A stretch of DNA of 64,000 bases. Source: Escarpia spicata (lineage: Eukaryota > Annelida > Polychaeta > Sabellida > Siboglinidae). The stretch lies in assembly GCA_963995525.1 (NCBI GenBank), contig OZ023214.1, positions 10,740,444-10,804,443 of the forward strand. The letters are read 5' to 3'. Within the stretch, counting starts at the first letter, position 1. Every line of letters starts with the position of its first letter. Positions 45,860 to 57,979 of the stretch are shown one piece after another. Under the pieces are notes generated by a model. It was not told the DNA's origin. It searched no databases and saw nothing but the letters and a program-made list of their open reading frames with translations. The position numbers and the translations under genes are program-made.

Positions 45860-47572
45860 GGACTGCATTATAATAATAATAACACAAGTTTATTAGCAAC
45901 TCAACTGAATTGGATTCACAGTATACAATAAAATACAACTATACATTGGAACGTCATACAGTATTAATACACTGAAATGTCATACAGTATAAATACCATC
46001 CTTTTGCCCTTCATTCGTTATTGGCAGTTGTGTAATCCCCATGGTATAAAGGAGTTACGGTATCTGTTTGTTCGGGTTATTGGCAAAGGGTACACATTAC
46101 TCTGTCTGATGTCATATTTGGTATGCCTTTTGTCAGGCAGCAGATAGTTTAATCTGTGTGTACTAACTTTAATCTTATTGAAATATTTTTGGCAAAGGCA
46201 GTCCCGTCTTGCTTTCAATGTCTCCAATTTAACATGCATGAGTATCTCAGCGTAACTTGTTGCAGGAAAAATACACTTTAATGCTCTTTTTTGTATCATT
46301 TCAATACTGTCAGATAAATATTGTGGCAAGTTAGTGTGCCATACGGGGCATGCATATTCTAAAACAGGTCTCACAACACTGACATATATAGTGACCAGAT
46401 CATTCTGGCTAATTCCTACTCGCTTTAACTGATATAACATGTACAATCGTTTCCCGGCCTTTTTCACAATATTTTCGACATGCTTATTCCATGTCAGATC
46501 CTGTGAAATTGTAACACCTAGAAGTTTGGCATGGTCTACTTGATCTAAATCTTTTCCATCGATCGTTATATTCGGGATAGTGTTTCGAAAATTGCGGTCT
46601 TGTGCAAAACAGATGATCATCTCTTTTGATTTTCCTAAATTAATTTTCATATCATTCTGTTCTGTCCACTTAGCGGCAACGTCAACCGATTCTTGTATAA
46701 CAGATACACCCTTTCTGTCGCATACTTCGAACAATGTACTGTCATCTATATATTTATATAACGGAACAGGCGTTTCTAAATCATTTATGTAGACTAGAAA
46801 ACATTTAGGTCCAGACAGTGTTCCTTGTGGTACTCCCCCGTTAGGGTGACCAGGATGCGAATATTCATTTCCTATTTTTACTTGTTGAGTTCTGTCCAGT
46901 AAAAATGTTGCCATCCATCTTATAATATGTGAAGGCAAACCATACAACTGTAGCTTTTCTAGTAACAAATGATGATTAATAAGGTCAAACGCTTTGCTAA
47001 AATCTAGCATTATAACACGGACATAAGAGTCCAATTTATCAGTCGCCTCATACCATGTGTGTATCATTTCGACAAGAACGTCTGTTGTGGAAGTTCCACT
47101 AATTCCACCAAATTGCTTAGCATCAATTTCTCCTTCAATTGTGTCATCCACCCATTTCATTATTATTGATTCAAACACCTTAGCAGCTATTGGAGTTAGT
47201 GAAATTGGTCTAATGTCTTTTTCAATCGACACAGGTGGGTTTGTTTTTGGTAAAGGTATTATGTTGGCCATTTTCCATTCCATAGGAAGTACTCCTTCTC
47301 TTAGAGACTTGTTAAAGATAGCAGTTAATGGAGGAGCGAGGACGTTTGCGTGATTTCTTAACACCCACGCAGGAATGTTATCAGGCCCAGTAGCCTTGTT
47401 CACCTTAACATTCTGTAAAGCTTTAAAAGTAGTCATTACATCGATGACATACTGATCTGGCAGTTCCTCGTTTACTGTGAATATTGTGTGATCCTTATTT
47501 AAACGAGGTAAATGTTCACTTACAGATACAAAAAACTCGTTCATTCTACTGGCTAAATATATCACCAGTTAC
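45860..47572 (-). mobile_element. Non-LTR retrotransposon, 5' truncated, with intact reverse transcriptase
   Basis: A 515-residue minus-strand reading frame covers the complete reverse transcriptase and C-terminal region (see the next entry). The 3' end has a TTATTATTATTATAATG tail (about 45870-45885). The 5' end is lost at about 47572, where a stop codon and unrelated TIR-like sequence begin, so the endonuclease and ORF1 are absent. Confidence 0.85.
46018..47565 (-). CDS. LINE reverse transcriptase, uninterrupted
   Basis: 515 residues without a stop. Motifs in order: KATGPDNIP (57-65), DIRPISLTPIAAKVFE (117-132), DFSKAFD (188-194), GVPQGTLSGP (244-253) and YIDD (272-275) as the catalytic box, with Ile in place of the usual Ala. 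NLGKSKEMIICF follows, then AKLLGVTIS, a thumb-like YVSVVRPVLEYACPVWHTNL and a basic C-terminus. The enzyme would copy element RNA at a nicked target. The first codon is GTG after an upstream stop, so the true start is lost by 5' truncation and the listed start is only the limit of the open frame. Confidence 0.87.
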   Translation of the reverse strand: MIYLASRMNEFFVSVSEHLPRLNKDHTIFTVNEELPDQYVIDVMTTFKALQNVKVNKATGPDNIPAWVLRNHANVLAPPLTAIFNKSLREGVLPMEWKMANIIPLPKTNPPVSIEKDIRPISLTPIAAKVFESIIMKWVDDTIEGEIDAKQFGGISGTSTTDVLVEMIHTWYEATDKLDSYVRVIMLDFSKAFDLINHHLLLEKLQLYGLPSHIIRWMATFLLDRTQQVKIGNEYSHPGHPNGGVPQGTLSGPKCFLVYINDLETPVPLYKYIDDSTLFEVCDRKGVSVIQESVDVAAKWTEQNDMKINLGKSKEMIICFAQDRNFRNTIPNITIDGKDLDQVDHAKLLGVTISQDLTWNKHVENIVKKAGKRLYMLYQLKRVGISQNDLVTIYVSVVRPVLEYACPVWHTNLPQYLSDSIEMIQKRALKCIFPATSYAEILMHVKLETLKARRDCLCQKYFNKIKVSTHRLNYLLPDKRHTKYDIRQSNVYPLPITRTNRYRNSFIPWGLHNCQ

Positions 47573-47959
47573 GACTGTCGCGTTTTCATTTATCCGGGCG
47601 TTATGCATGTTTATATGTATATATATATATATTTACATATGTGTCTATATATATATATACATAAATTAGAAACTGTTTGCTTCCCACAGACATAAACAAT
47701 TTCTGTCGTAAAACAGTTTCCTCTCCACGCACACGTCACGTGACATACTCTTATACTTGGTTACAAATCTGAAACAGCAAATTATAAGTATGTACTCTAA
47801 CTATAATGCTCGTATTACGACAACAAACGAAACATATTTAACTACTGAATATTATTTATCACTACGTGATCTACTGGTGCCAAATATTATGCCTTACATA
47901 TGCACATAAACATCACCCGGATAAAATTTAACGCCCGGATAAATGTAAGCGCGACACCG
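47573..47959. repeat. Inverted pair of the TIR-like motif (possible MITE)
   Basis: The left copy (47573-47610, plus orientation) reads ACTGTCGCGTTTTCATTTA then TCCGGGCGTTATGCATGTTTA. The right copy (47905-47959) is the reverse complement type, CGGTGTCGCGCTTACATTTA then TCCGGGCGTTAAAT. They face each other across about 290 bp containing AT runs and no gene. A target duplication was not found. Confidence 0.55.
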
Positions 47960-48465
47960 GGACTACAGGCGCATTAGGTGCGAATCTGTCATTACTGTCA
48001 TCAATGTGAGCATGTGTGTATGTGTGTGTATGCGTGCGTGCGTGCGTGCGTCTGTGCTGTACTATTTTCTTCTTTGAGATAACCATGGTTTCTGTTTTCG
48101 TTCTGTCCAAGCAGTGACATACCTTTTTCTCATTCCAGTACTGTCTGTCACACATATGTTGTCAATTTATTTTATTTTTAGCGATTGGTACCGTGTTGTC
48201 TGCGTAATATTAATTGGTTCATGTTGGGACATCTCTTCACTTCACTTTCCCATAATCCGTAAGGATCGTTGGGGCACCACTGAAGACTTTTTAACCACTG
48301 ACGACTTTTTAACCATGATGTTTCTTTTGTCTACCCCTTCTTTTCCCCCCTCTCACAGTACCTTGCAAGATGGTTTTTGCAAGTCTAGATGATCATGAGA
48401 CGTGGTCGTACCACTTCAGTTTGCGCTTCTTGACCGATGTAAGGAGGTCTTCGTACGGTCTGATG
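47960..48465. other. Intergenic DNA with a GTGC-type simple repeat
   Basis: 48010-48052 is a short GTGT/GTGC repeat. The rest holds nothing recognised. Confidence 0.5.
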
Positions 48466-48901
48466 GCTTATTTGATCTTGTTGCGATCGTCTTCGTTAGT
48501 AACATGATATTTGTATGATATGCGCAATATCTTCCGAAAGCACTTCATTTCCATTGCTTGTGTCCTTTTCTGTAGAAGTGCTGAGAGGGTCCATGTTTCA
48601 TAACCGTGTAGAAAGTTAAACATGACAAGGGAGCGCATCAGCCTTGTTTTCGAACTGACATTGATGTTACTGTCGTTCCACATACGTCGTTCTATATATG
48701 GGTTTAAATCGTATAAGTGTTGCTGTTGTCTGTGCAATCCTGGCAAGTAACTCAGGTTTGGAACCCTCGTCTGTGATGATTGATCCTAAGTATTTGAAGC
48801 TTGTTACTGTTTCAAGTCTCTGTCCGTTAACTTTGACCTCTGTGTTGATGCCTTGTGTGTTGCTTGTCATCAATTTGGTCTTTTCGGGCAGATCTTCATG
48901 C

Positions 48902-49315
48902 CTATGCTGTTGACGTTTTGTTGAGACACTCCACCAAGTTGATTAGTTCTTGTTCTCCTCCTGCTAGGCCGTCGATGTTATCAGCGAAGCGAACGTTGGT
49001 GATATTGGTGATTGTCCTGCCTCCAATGCTGGTAGTGTCTTGATGGTTTTTCAAGGCATCATTCATGATCCTTACCAGAAAGATATTGAAGAGGGTGGGT
49101 GATAGTAGGCATCCTTGTCGGGCTCCCAAAGTTGTTCGAAACCAGTCTCTAATGCTGCCATTGAAAATTACTGCACTGGTGGCCTTGACATACAGGTGTT
49201 CAACGGTTCGGATACGATTGGAACCAATGTTGTACTTCCTCATGGTCGTCCATAGGGCGGTACAGGTATATAGACACGGTTCAGGCTTTGCTGATGTTGA
49301 AGATGTTTCTCGCAA
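48902..49315 (-). pseudogene. RTE-like LINE: reverse transcriptase palm, altered catalytic box
   Basis: 137 residues with YVKATSAVIFNGSIRDWFRT, TLGARQGCLLSPTLFNIFL and NVRFADNIDGLAGGEQELIN. The expected FADD catalytic pair reads FADN, so the second Asp is replaced and the enzyme would be dead even if the frames were restored by chance. Confidence 0.82.
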
Positions 49316-49339
49316 AGGATTCTGATGTTGAAGATATGT

Positions 49340-50047
49340 TCACTGGTGCTTCGTCCTGTTCGAAAACCGGCCTGTTCCTCTGCGGTGATCTTTTCCGCCT
49401 GGGGTTTGAAGTCTGTTTAGTATGATCTTTAGCATGACTTTGCTCGGGTGACTGACGAGGCTGATTGTTGTATAATATTGGCACCGATGTAGGTTGCCTC
49501 TCTCGGGAAGCGACTGGGTCCATGTAGTGGGCCATTCTCCTGTCTGACAGATTTTGTTGCAGATTGTTGTGAAGGTGATGATCAAGGCTTCTCCCCCAGC
49601 TTGAACCAGTTCTGCTGGTACGTTGTCAATTCCAGTTGACTTTAATTTTTTCAAAGATTTCACTGCAGTCTCTACTTCCTCACCAATAATGGGATAGTCG
49701 TCCTCTTCGGTTTTCTGTGAACAATTTAGTATCGCTGGGTCTCCGTTGGTCTTGTAGTTGTACAGTTCTGAGCAGTATTCTGTCCATCGGTTGAGAATCT
49801 GTTGTTCTTCTGTAAGGCATTTCCCTGATTTGTCTTGGATGGTGGTGGTTATCCCTTTCTTCACTGGTGTCAGGTCTTTCACAATTTGGTATGCCTTCTT
49901 GCTGTTATTCTTGCTCAGACTGTCTTCAATTTTACAACATTGTTCTGCTATCCAGTCATCTTTTGCTCTTCCCATATCTTGTCTGATCTTCCTGTTGACT
50001 TCTCTGTATTTCGCTGCTCCTTCAGGGTCATGTTTTCTCTTTTTCAA
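49340..50047 (-). pseudogene. RTE-like LINE: reverse transcriptase N-terminal part
   Basis: 235 residues. A Lys/Arg-rich linker (AAKYREVNRKIRQDMGRAKD) is followed by ILNRWTEYCSELYNYKTNGD, LKKLKSTGIDNVPAELVQAG (the conserved GIDNVPAE block) and WPTTWTQSLPERGNLH. It ends in a degraded palm region with RTGRGTG-like residues, after which the frame is lost. Confidence 0.82.
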
Positions 50048-50479
50048 TTATCTTCTTTTGTCGCAGAGATCGATGATGTCTGCTGTGACCAACGGTTTCT
50101 TCTTTCGACGATGTTTGCCGAGGATGTCGCTGGCTGCGTCGGTCACTATTTTGTTGAAGGTGTTGTTCAGTAAGTTCAGGTCAGTGTCTTTGTCAACCAG
50201 GATGGTACGAGGTGCAAATTTCCCACCTACCATTGCTTTGAATGCTTCTGCTACATCAATATCCTTAAGTTTCACGATGTCAAATTTGATTCTTGTGTGA
50301 TTTGGCTTGCTGATCCTCTTCAGGCGAATGTGGAAGGTTGTCATCAACAAGTCATGATCGCTTCCGATATCTGCTCCTGGAAAGCTTCGTGTCCTGGCAA
50401 TGATCACGCCTGTGCGAAAGCGCCGTTTCACCAAGATGTAATCGATCTGATTGTGATGTTTTCCGTCTGGGCTGTGCAA
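50048..50479 (-). pseudogene. RTE-like LINE: endonuclease C-terminal part
   Basis: 143 residues. TLHSPDG-like and NQIDYILVKRRF are followed by RSFPGADIGSDHDLLMTTF, containing the SDH catalytic triad end of AP-like endonucleases. A basic linker with GKHRRKKKPLVTADIIDLCD then leads towards the reverse transcriptase. A stop at 50048 separates it from the next piece, which follows directly. Confidence 0.82.
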
Positions 50480-51062
50480 GGTCCATCTTCTGGATACTTT
50501 GTGTGGACCAAATGTGTTAGCCAGTGTTAGTTCGTTGTACTTTGCAAACTCACGGAGCCTGTGTCCTCTCTCATTTGTTTCAGCATTGCAGAAATGTCAG
50601 CAAGTGTCTTGCCAGTTGGTTTGCGCATCCTCTCCCACTTTTGCATTCCAATCTTCTAGTACAATTATATTGTCTTTTTTGATGTTTCCTCAATGATATC
50701 TTGCAATTGGCCATAGAGATCTTCCACCTTACTGTCGTCGTAGTCAGACGTTGGGGCGTAAACTTGTATGACTGTGATGTTGAAGGGATCCACCTATACT
50801 TCTATATACATGGCACATCTTCAAGGTGATCTCGCTGTATATGGAAAATATATCGGGGGACAGGATACACCATCTCTTATTCCAAGTTTTTTCTTGAAAT
50901 ATATAATGAAGTCACTTTCTATTCGCATTGTTGCGTGGTTGTAAAGATTATAGATTTTTCATGAGATGATTCTCAGTTCTCCCCTTCAATGGTCAAACTC
51001 TCGTGTATGGATTCCTCATGATGAACTCTGTCAAATGCCTTCAATAAAACATACATACACAT

Positions 51063-51605
51063 CTATCTGCACTGCTGATGCTCTTTTATTTTAATCAGTT
51101 GTATATTGCATCTATGTGCCTTTATTTACTACACATCTACTACTGACACTGTACAAAGCAATAATTAGACCGCATTTAGAACATTGTATACAAGCATGGA
51201 GGCCATATCAAAAGAAGGACATAGATAAGCCAGAAAGAGTGCAACGAAGAGCAACTAAGCTGATTCCTGAACTGAAAGATCTTGGTTATGAAAGACGCAT
51301 ATTAGAATGCGGGTTGACAACCATTAGAGACTAGGGGACTAAGAGGAGACCAAATAGAATTTTGTTTAATATTGAATGGTTATGAAGATATTGATAGAAA
51401 CATTGTCTTCAAATTTAAAGAAGGCAGTAGAACCAGAGGGCACAAAGCGACATTAGTCAAAGAACAGTGCAGGTTAGATGTGAGAAAATACTCATTCTCT
51501 TAGAGAACAATAAATGACTGGAACAAATCATCTGATGATTGTGCTAATGCGAGCAGTGAGAATATGTCCAAAATAAAATTGACAGCTATCTGGGGAGGGC
51601 GAGCT
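51063..51605 (+). mobile_element. LINE C-terminal fragment, plus strand
   Basis: A 72-residue frame at 51116-51334 reads LTLYKAIIRPHLEHCIQAWR and VQRRATKLIPELKDLGYERR. After a stop the next frame gives GHKATLVKEQCRLDVRKYSF and TINDWNKSSDDCANASSENM up to about 51600. This is the conserved C-terminal tail of a CR1/L2-group LINE. It lies in the opposite orientation to the neighbouring RTE-like copies. Confidence 0.78.
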
Positions 51606-51767
51606 ATACGTACTTGTAAAATTGTTGGATTCTCGATATGCCAAAGGCATCCTTGTCCGCATGCCGTATGGAGCTTGTAGCCCTGGCGGCAATCTTGTTA
51701 AATCATGTTCAAAAAATCTTGTCACATCAAGATCATTCTTCAACACCTTCCAGCGGTGTTATGTTTC

Positions 51768-52079
51768 TCATCCTGGCCATAATGATTTTATAAGCAACAC
51801 CGTGATGAAGTGACTATTGAATCTTATTGTACAATGTAATTCACCTTCAAACGCGTCTGTTTTTAATAAATCAGCTGATATGTGTTCATTGTCGTGTATA
51901 TTGTATTCAAGACGCAGTTCTATGGTAATATCATTTGATCTAATGGTCTTTCGAACCTCATCCTTCAATATTGGAGAGCTATCAAGGTGCTTTTTTATTG
52001 GTGGTATTTCGATTATTTCATCGTTGACAAGTTCACCAGTATATTCCGACCATCTCTTGAGTATTTTGTTGTTGTTCAT
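51768..52079 (-). mobile_element. RTE-like LINE fragment
   Basis: 103 residues on the minus strand: [20 protein letters not shown], then [17 protein letters not shown] and ISADLLKTDAFEGEL. These match the segment just before the reverse transcriptase palm in RTE-type elements (compare ILNRWTEYCSELY in the 49.3-50.0 kb copy). No other part of the element is present. Confidence 0.65.
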
Positions 52080-52112
52080 TATTATGTTTCCTTCTTTTTT
52101 ATTTCAAACTTT

Positions 52113-52488
<376 letters not shown>

Positions 52489-52489
52489 C

Positions 52490-53280
52490 TAAATTTCACA
52501 AATGGCTGACAATTTTTAAATTTATGTTGCCTAAATATCACTATGTACTAGTTTTCGTTACTTGCGATCATAAATTGAGCGCTGAACGACTGTAAATATC
52601 ATACAAAACGAAAATTTGTCCAGATACCATCAACCAGCCATTAATGTTAAGACTGCCGTTCAATTGCCGGATCAGCTCGTTTCTGCATGCATAAAAGTGC
52701 AAATTACTCACGCTGCGTTGCAAATTATGACCACTATTCACAGATATAAATGGCGCCATTTGTTTGCTCATCCTTCATCGATGTGCCGCTCCGGGTGGCT
52801 GCGTCTTCAGCATGTCACAAGATTAGTCAGCGATCTTCCGCTTGAGTGACGCCAGAGCGCTAAGGCGACGGGAGGCGGGCCGCTGCGCGAGCTTATGACA
52901 AGTTAATCGCACAGTAATCCTGACAGGAACTTGTACATTTTCACACACGCGATTTATTTCGATTCGTCGCGGTCGTGAAAAGAAGCGAGGTATGTCAGTC
53001 TCCGCAATATGACGAATAAATCATCATGAGCAGTGCACGTAGTTAGTGTTGTGCGCAATGGCATGGCGAAATAAAAATGGACGATACATGTGTGTGTGTT
53101 GATGGATAATTGTCATTCTTGAATAAAGATCGTTTTGTGAATTTAAGAGACATGAAGCTAACTAATTGTTTTCAAAGCAATCATCCATTGCATGAACTAA
53201 TACAAATTATTGACGTAATGTGGGCAAGCATACGTCATACTCACTGTGTATCCTACCTAATTGCAACCGTGCATTGTCGT
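52490..53280. other. Intergenic DNA, nothing recognised
   Basis: No supported feature. 52770-52990 is slightly CpG-richer. Confidence 0.4.
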
Positions 53281-53285
53281 TCGTT

Positions 53286-53530
53286 GTGCCAGTCTCTTTC
53301 TTTCTTGTCCTATATTATGTATTGTGCTGAAGTATGGTTATTATTTATGCAACAAATGTTAAATGTTTGTTATCGTTATAAAAAAGAGAACAAAGTTACT
53401 TTGTGGTGCTAAGATGTTTGAATAGTCAGGTACTTCTGTGCTATTTTAAATTCATGATCTTCAAACTTTTATTCTTAACTTTCTTGATATCGCGGAACCG
53501 ATACCGGCTACTAAAATTATATTTCATGAT
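53286..53530 (+). mobile_element. Small LINE C-terminal fragment, plus strand
   Basis: The frame reads SFLSYIMYCAEVW followed by LLFMQQMLNVCYRYKKENKV. It parallels MPYIMYCAEVWGNTYVTNVQ in the minus-strand copy at 37571-37272. The remainder is frame-shifted and decayed. Confidence 0.6.
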
Positions 53531-53764
53531 TAAGACACAACACTTGATTGCCAATTACTATACAACAGTTTTGTTAGCTTGCATGAATATATTTATATAA
53601 CCCATAAAATTGACATTGTAGACATAATTTTATTCAATGTGGATTGCGGTATACGTATTATTATTTTCAACTAAACATTTGTTATGTTTGTTTATTTAAT
53701 GTAAATATTCTTTAAATTTAATGTAAATGTTATAGATATTTGGACATGTTTATTAATTCATCAA

Positions 53765-54130
53765 TTCAAACACGTTTGCTTCCTGCTTGGCGTAACGTTA
53801 TTCATTAACCTATGTCTTTGTTAGTATAGTTTATTGTTTGTTTTTGTATGGTATGTTCACAAACCTACATGTATACCATTGATACTATAGTTCATTGTGT
53901 GACGTGTTCACTAACCTACATTGTAAATCTTTGTTCAAGGTTTGTTTTCTGCTAGGAGTGTTCACTAGCCTACATATTTGATATTAGTTCAACGGTTTGC
54001 TTTCTGTTCACTAACCCGTGTCTTTGGTATTCTCCAATGTTTGCCTTCTGCTTATTGTTTTCGTTAACCTATTTTTTAAAACTGTTATGCAGTTCTATAT
54101 TTACCTTCTGCTTGGAATGTTCACTACTAA
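53765..54130. repeat. Degenerate 45-65 bp tandem repeat, about seven copies
   Basis: Blocks recur of the form GTTTGCTTTCTGCT, then TGTTCACTAACCTACAT, then TTTGATATTAGTTCAA, with length changes between copies. Clear starts lie near 53774, 53840, 53940, 53995, 54040 and 54100. The array runs straight into (GT)n. Confidence 0.7.
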
Positions 54131-54133
54131 CTT

Positions 54134-54341
<208 letters not shown>

Positions 54342-54398
54342 AAAGAAAACCGGCCACGAGAGCCAGCAGGATTCAGAAGCAGGTACTAAAACAGACCA

Positions 54399-54652
<254 letters not shown>

Positions 54653-54672
<20 letters not shown>

Positions 54673-55682
54673 CAAAGTCATAACTTGGATCATCACCTTT
54701 ATGCAGATGACACACAGATCTACATTTCTTTGGCCACGCCCGATACAAGTCATTCCCTAAACTGACTCAACGATTGTCTCCAAGGTGTTTTCTTATGGAT
54801 GACCGACAGCAAATTAAAGTTATATGCAGACAAAACTGAATTTATTATCATTGGTACTCCAATGCAGCGAGGTAAACTTAATGACTTTTTTCCAACATGC
54901 ATCCTGAGTCAAAATATCACACCAGCAGCATCAGTACGGAATCTAGGAATGACCTTTGATTGCGACTTCAATTTCAGACAACATGCCTTTGCTGTTTTTA
55001 TCATATCCGTGATCTTCGCCGCATTCGCCGACATATGTCGCTTTCTGTCGCTAATACTATCGCAACAGCTCCAGTTAGCAGCAGATTAGATTATTGCAAT
55101 TCCCTTCTTCATAATATTGCTATCAATGATATTGCAAAACTACAACGTGTCCAAAATTGTTTAGCAAGGGTAGTCACACAATCTCCTCGATTCTCCCGCT
55201 CAGTGCCACTTCTAAAATCACTGCATTGGCTCCCCGTGCGATATCGCATTATGATTAAGATCTGCACAATCACCTACCAAGCCATTTCATCCAAACAGCC
55301 TAGTTATTTACACTCAATGCTCACACCAGCTAGACAAGCCAGACAACTTCGGTCGACTAGTTCGAAGTTGCTATCTGTTACTAGAGTTAAGACAAAGGCT
55401 GGAACTCGAGCTTTTTCAGTTGCCGCGCCAACTATATAGACTTCGCTTCCCGTTAATGTTAAATCAGCAGAAAATATTGTTACATTTCATCGTCACCTGA
55501 AAACCTATCTTTTCAATATCGCCTATCCTCCCCAGCTTCCTAGTACATCCATCCATTTGCTGACGACTTTTGCCTAGCACACGAGTACGAGAATGCTTAA
55601 ACCTTTGGTCTTGGTGGCGCCACTGAGCTCGGATTGTCTGAGGATATTGGCGCGTTATAAGTGATTTATTATTATTATTATT
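54653..55682 (+). mobile_element. L2/CR1-like LINE 3' part
   Basis: The plus strand has SHNLDHHLYADDTQIYISLA near 54675-54735 with the YADD catalytic box. Next are VFLWMTDSKLKLYADKTEFI and VRNLGMTFDCDFNF. After a frame change comes a long C-terminal frame to 55439 with SRLDYCNSLLHN, LQRVQNCLARVVTQSPRFS and LHWLPVRYRIMIKIC, then SLPVNVKSAENIVTFHRHLK. The 3' end has GGATATTGGCGCGTTATAAG followed by (ATT)n, a tail form common in L2-type elements. The element is 5' truncated within the reverse transcriptase. Confidence 0.85.
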
Positions 55683-55689
55683 ACTAGCA

Positions 55690-57975
55690 ATGAAACAATG
55701 TGGTCATCTTTTGTTGTCAGCGATCATAACTTTGGTTTTCTCGACAGTCTTGTCATGCACTGATTCTTGCAATGGTGCGCCATCAGTTAACAGAGGTACA
55801 CGACGCACATTTGAAATACGTCGACAACAAGTGGATATTAGACAGTTTCAGCTATGCAATTATTTCGCTCTACGTTTTCTCAAATTCCGTGACTTATAGG
55901 CTCTGACGTCAGCAGAATGTGCCGGTCAATAGTTCTCCGTGAGTATCGCTCCTAAATGCGTATGCAAATACTTATTATTAACTATTGTTGGTCGGAGCTT
56001 CGAACTTACAGCTGAAATTCCTATTATACGTATCGCGTCCGTAACGTATATAGACCAGTCACGCGCGTCGCACCAAGATATGTCTAAGTAAGAATGGCAA
56101 TCGCTAGTGGCTTTTTATAAGTTTTTTTGAAGTTAAAAACACGCATGCTTAAGTTTTATGGACGACCTAAACTAGACACCTACGCGGAATAGTAATAATT
56201 TAACAGAACAAGGAAACACCAGTGATTTTTCTGTGATTGTACGTTTGTATAGTATCGTGTTTTATTGTGTCTATACACATAACAGTGTGCCTGTGTAAAC
56301 TGTCACTTCAACGGGACATCTCAAGCATGCTTGCTTGGTGTATGACTTTCACGTAAGTTCGTATAAACTGTGGTATCCAATCCCCAGAACTGCTGAAAGC
56401 CCTTTATAAGTCACCCAAAGGCAAACCTGTTATTTCCTACACCATCTTATTCTCAACTTATGTTGGATTTAAGCACCCAGGTTAACAAGCGCTATATTTA
56501 GAATACGGGGAGGGGAAACAAGTGTTGTTACCAATTACTTTTCTATGTTAACCTGTAGTGGCAAAATGCATATGTTATGGAATTTTTCTTCTTAAATGCC
56601 GTATAGGTCTACGGCTCAATAACGCCGCCCCCTAAATACGCCATGCCCTTACGCGGACGTCTATTGATATATGCAAAGGAAACCGCATTGCTATTTTAAA
56701 CGTATCCGCCTCCTTGTCTCTTTTTTGGCAAGACCTTGAACCCGGAAAACTTCAGGTTAATTAAACGACCACACAGCTTCGGAAAACATTTGTAGTCATA
56801 TTCAAATGAGCGTGACGAAACAAACCCTCGAGTAACGCACTTTGAGTGCACGTGCACATGTATAAGTCAGTACGGCGGTAGCAACAGGCTATCACAATGC
56901 AGGCGCGGGTATAACAAACGACCTGCCAACCGAAACGATACAACCACGCAACAATAACGCGCGGTCACGACTTATTACACATTCAAGACCTATACACAGT
57001 GCGTATTGTTTACGACGCGGTCGATGTAAGTCGGTGGAGATCTTTCGCTCGCTGCGCAGGGCGGCGGGGAAACAATGGCGCGAGTGATGCCCGTCGGCAC
57101 AGATCGATGCGAACAATCATGGCGTGACAATGGGACGAGCGAACTCGTGTAGGATGTGACGACATTGATCGATGTCCGGCGGTGATGTCGGGTTTGTCGG
57201 AACGCCGATATGGGCTTCATATTTTTGGCGGCTGACGGCCGGTTTCCTGTTAGTGAACCCTGTCTTAGACAGAGGCGGTAATTGTGAGAACGTCGGCGCG
57301 ATGTCATCGATCTTCCTCAGCGTGTAGCTGTGTCCGTGTCGCGGTTCGTCTTGTATTAACACATCACGCCTCAACATGTTGTGTGTATCAATGCGGGCGT
57401 TTGATTTATGTGAGGTGCGCGCGTGTGTGTCTCCACGCGCGCGAGTATGTGGGCGCAAACGCCGCACTGTATGTGATTCTAACGAACAACGATTCAATAG
57501 AATTCCAACATCGTACTGTTCTCACGCCTGACCGCTCGTCGTTGTCACGTGGTGCAGACGTTCAAATAGTCTTGCTCTCTTAACAGTTCGCCTCTAGAAT
57601 ACATCCGAGAATCCATAATTAATATAACTGATATCTATCTCTCTCTCTCTAAAAGCACTACATTCCCAATCCGCAGTATACACGCAACAAAAAAGAAAAA
57701 GAAAATATTAAAACAAATAAATAACGTCACTGTACATTGGCAACGCAGTTGCCTTATTTCTTTGGTTTCACGTTGTAATGCTACGTATACATCAGCCACA
57801 GACTGATGCACCCAACGAGATCCGTAACAGAGATCTCCGTATTATCGCTCGCACGGTCACTGTCGCAACAGGAATGTTTGTCACTATCAATTCTCAACTG
57901 TGGTTACCGCGACTGATTCGTGAGATCACTCTTTGTCGCTATTTGTGATTTGTCATTGGCTTCTGTTGACCTCTA
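55690..57975. other. Intergenic DNA downstream of tbx20
   Basis: 55905-56100 and 56980-57550 are CpG-richer, the latter within 1 kb of the tbx20 stop codon. The 3' UTR of tbx20 must start here, but no clear polyadenylation signal on the minus strand could be assigned. No other gene is recognised. Confidence 0.4.
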
Positions 57976-57979
57976 TGCA

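Larger units (their letters stand above)
48468..50810 (-). mobile_element. Degenerate RTE-like non-LTR retrotransposon
   Basis: Minus-strand pieces are in the correct order. VYAPTSDYDDSKVEDLYGQL lies near 50765-50700. VLEDWNAKVGEDAQTNWQDT lies near 50665-50600. The endonuclease end is at 50479-50048 (SPDGKHHNQIDYILV, GADIGSDHDLL). The reverse transcriptase start is at 50047-49340. ARQGCLLSPTLFNIFL and an FADN box are at 49315-48902. The C-terminal region is at 48873-48468 with KYLGSIITDEG and ETWTLS. Several frameshifts and stops separate the pieces. This wording is typical of the RTE clade. Confidence 0.85.
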
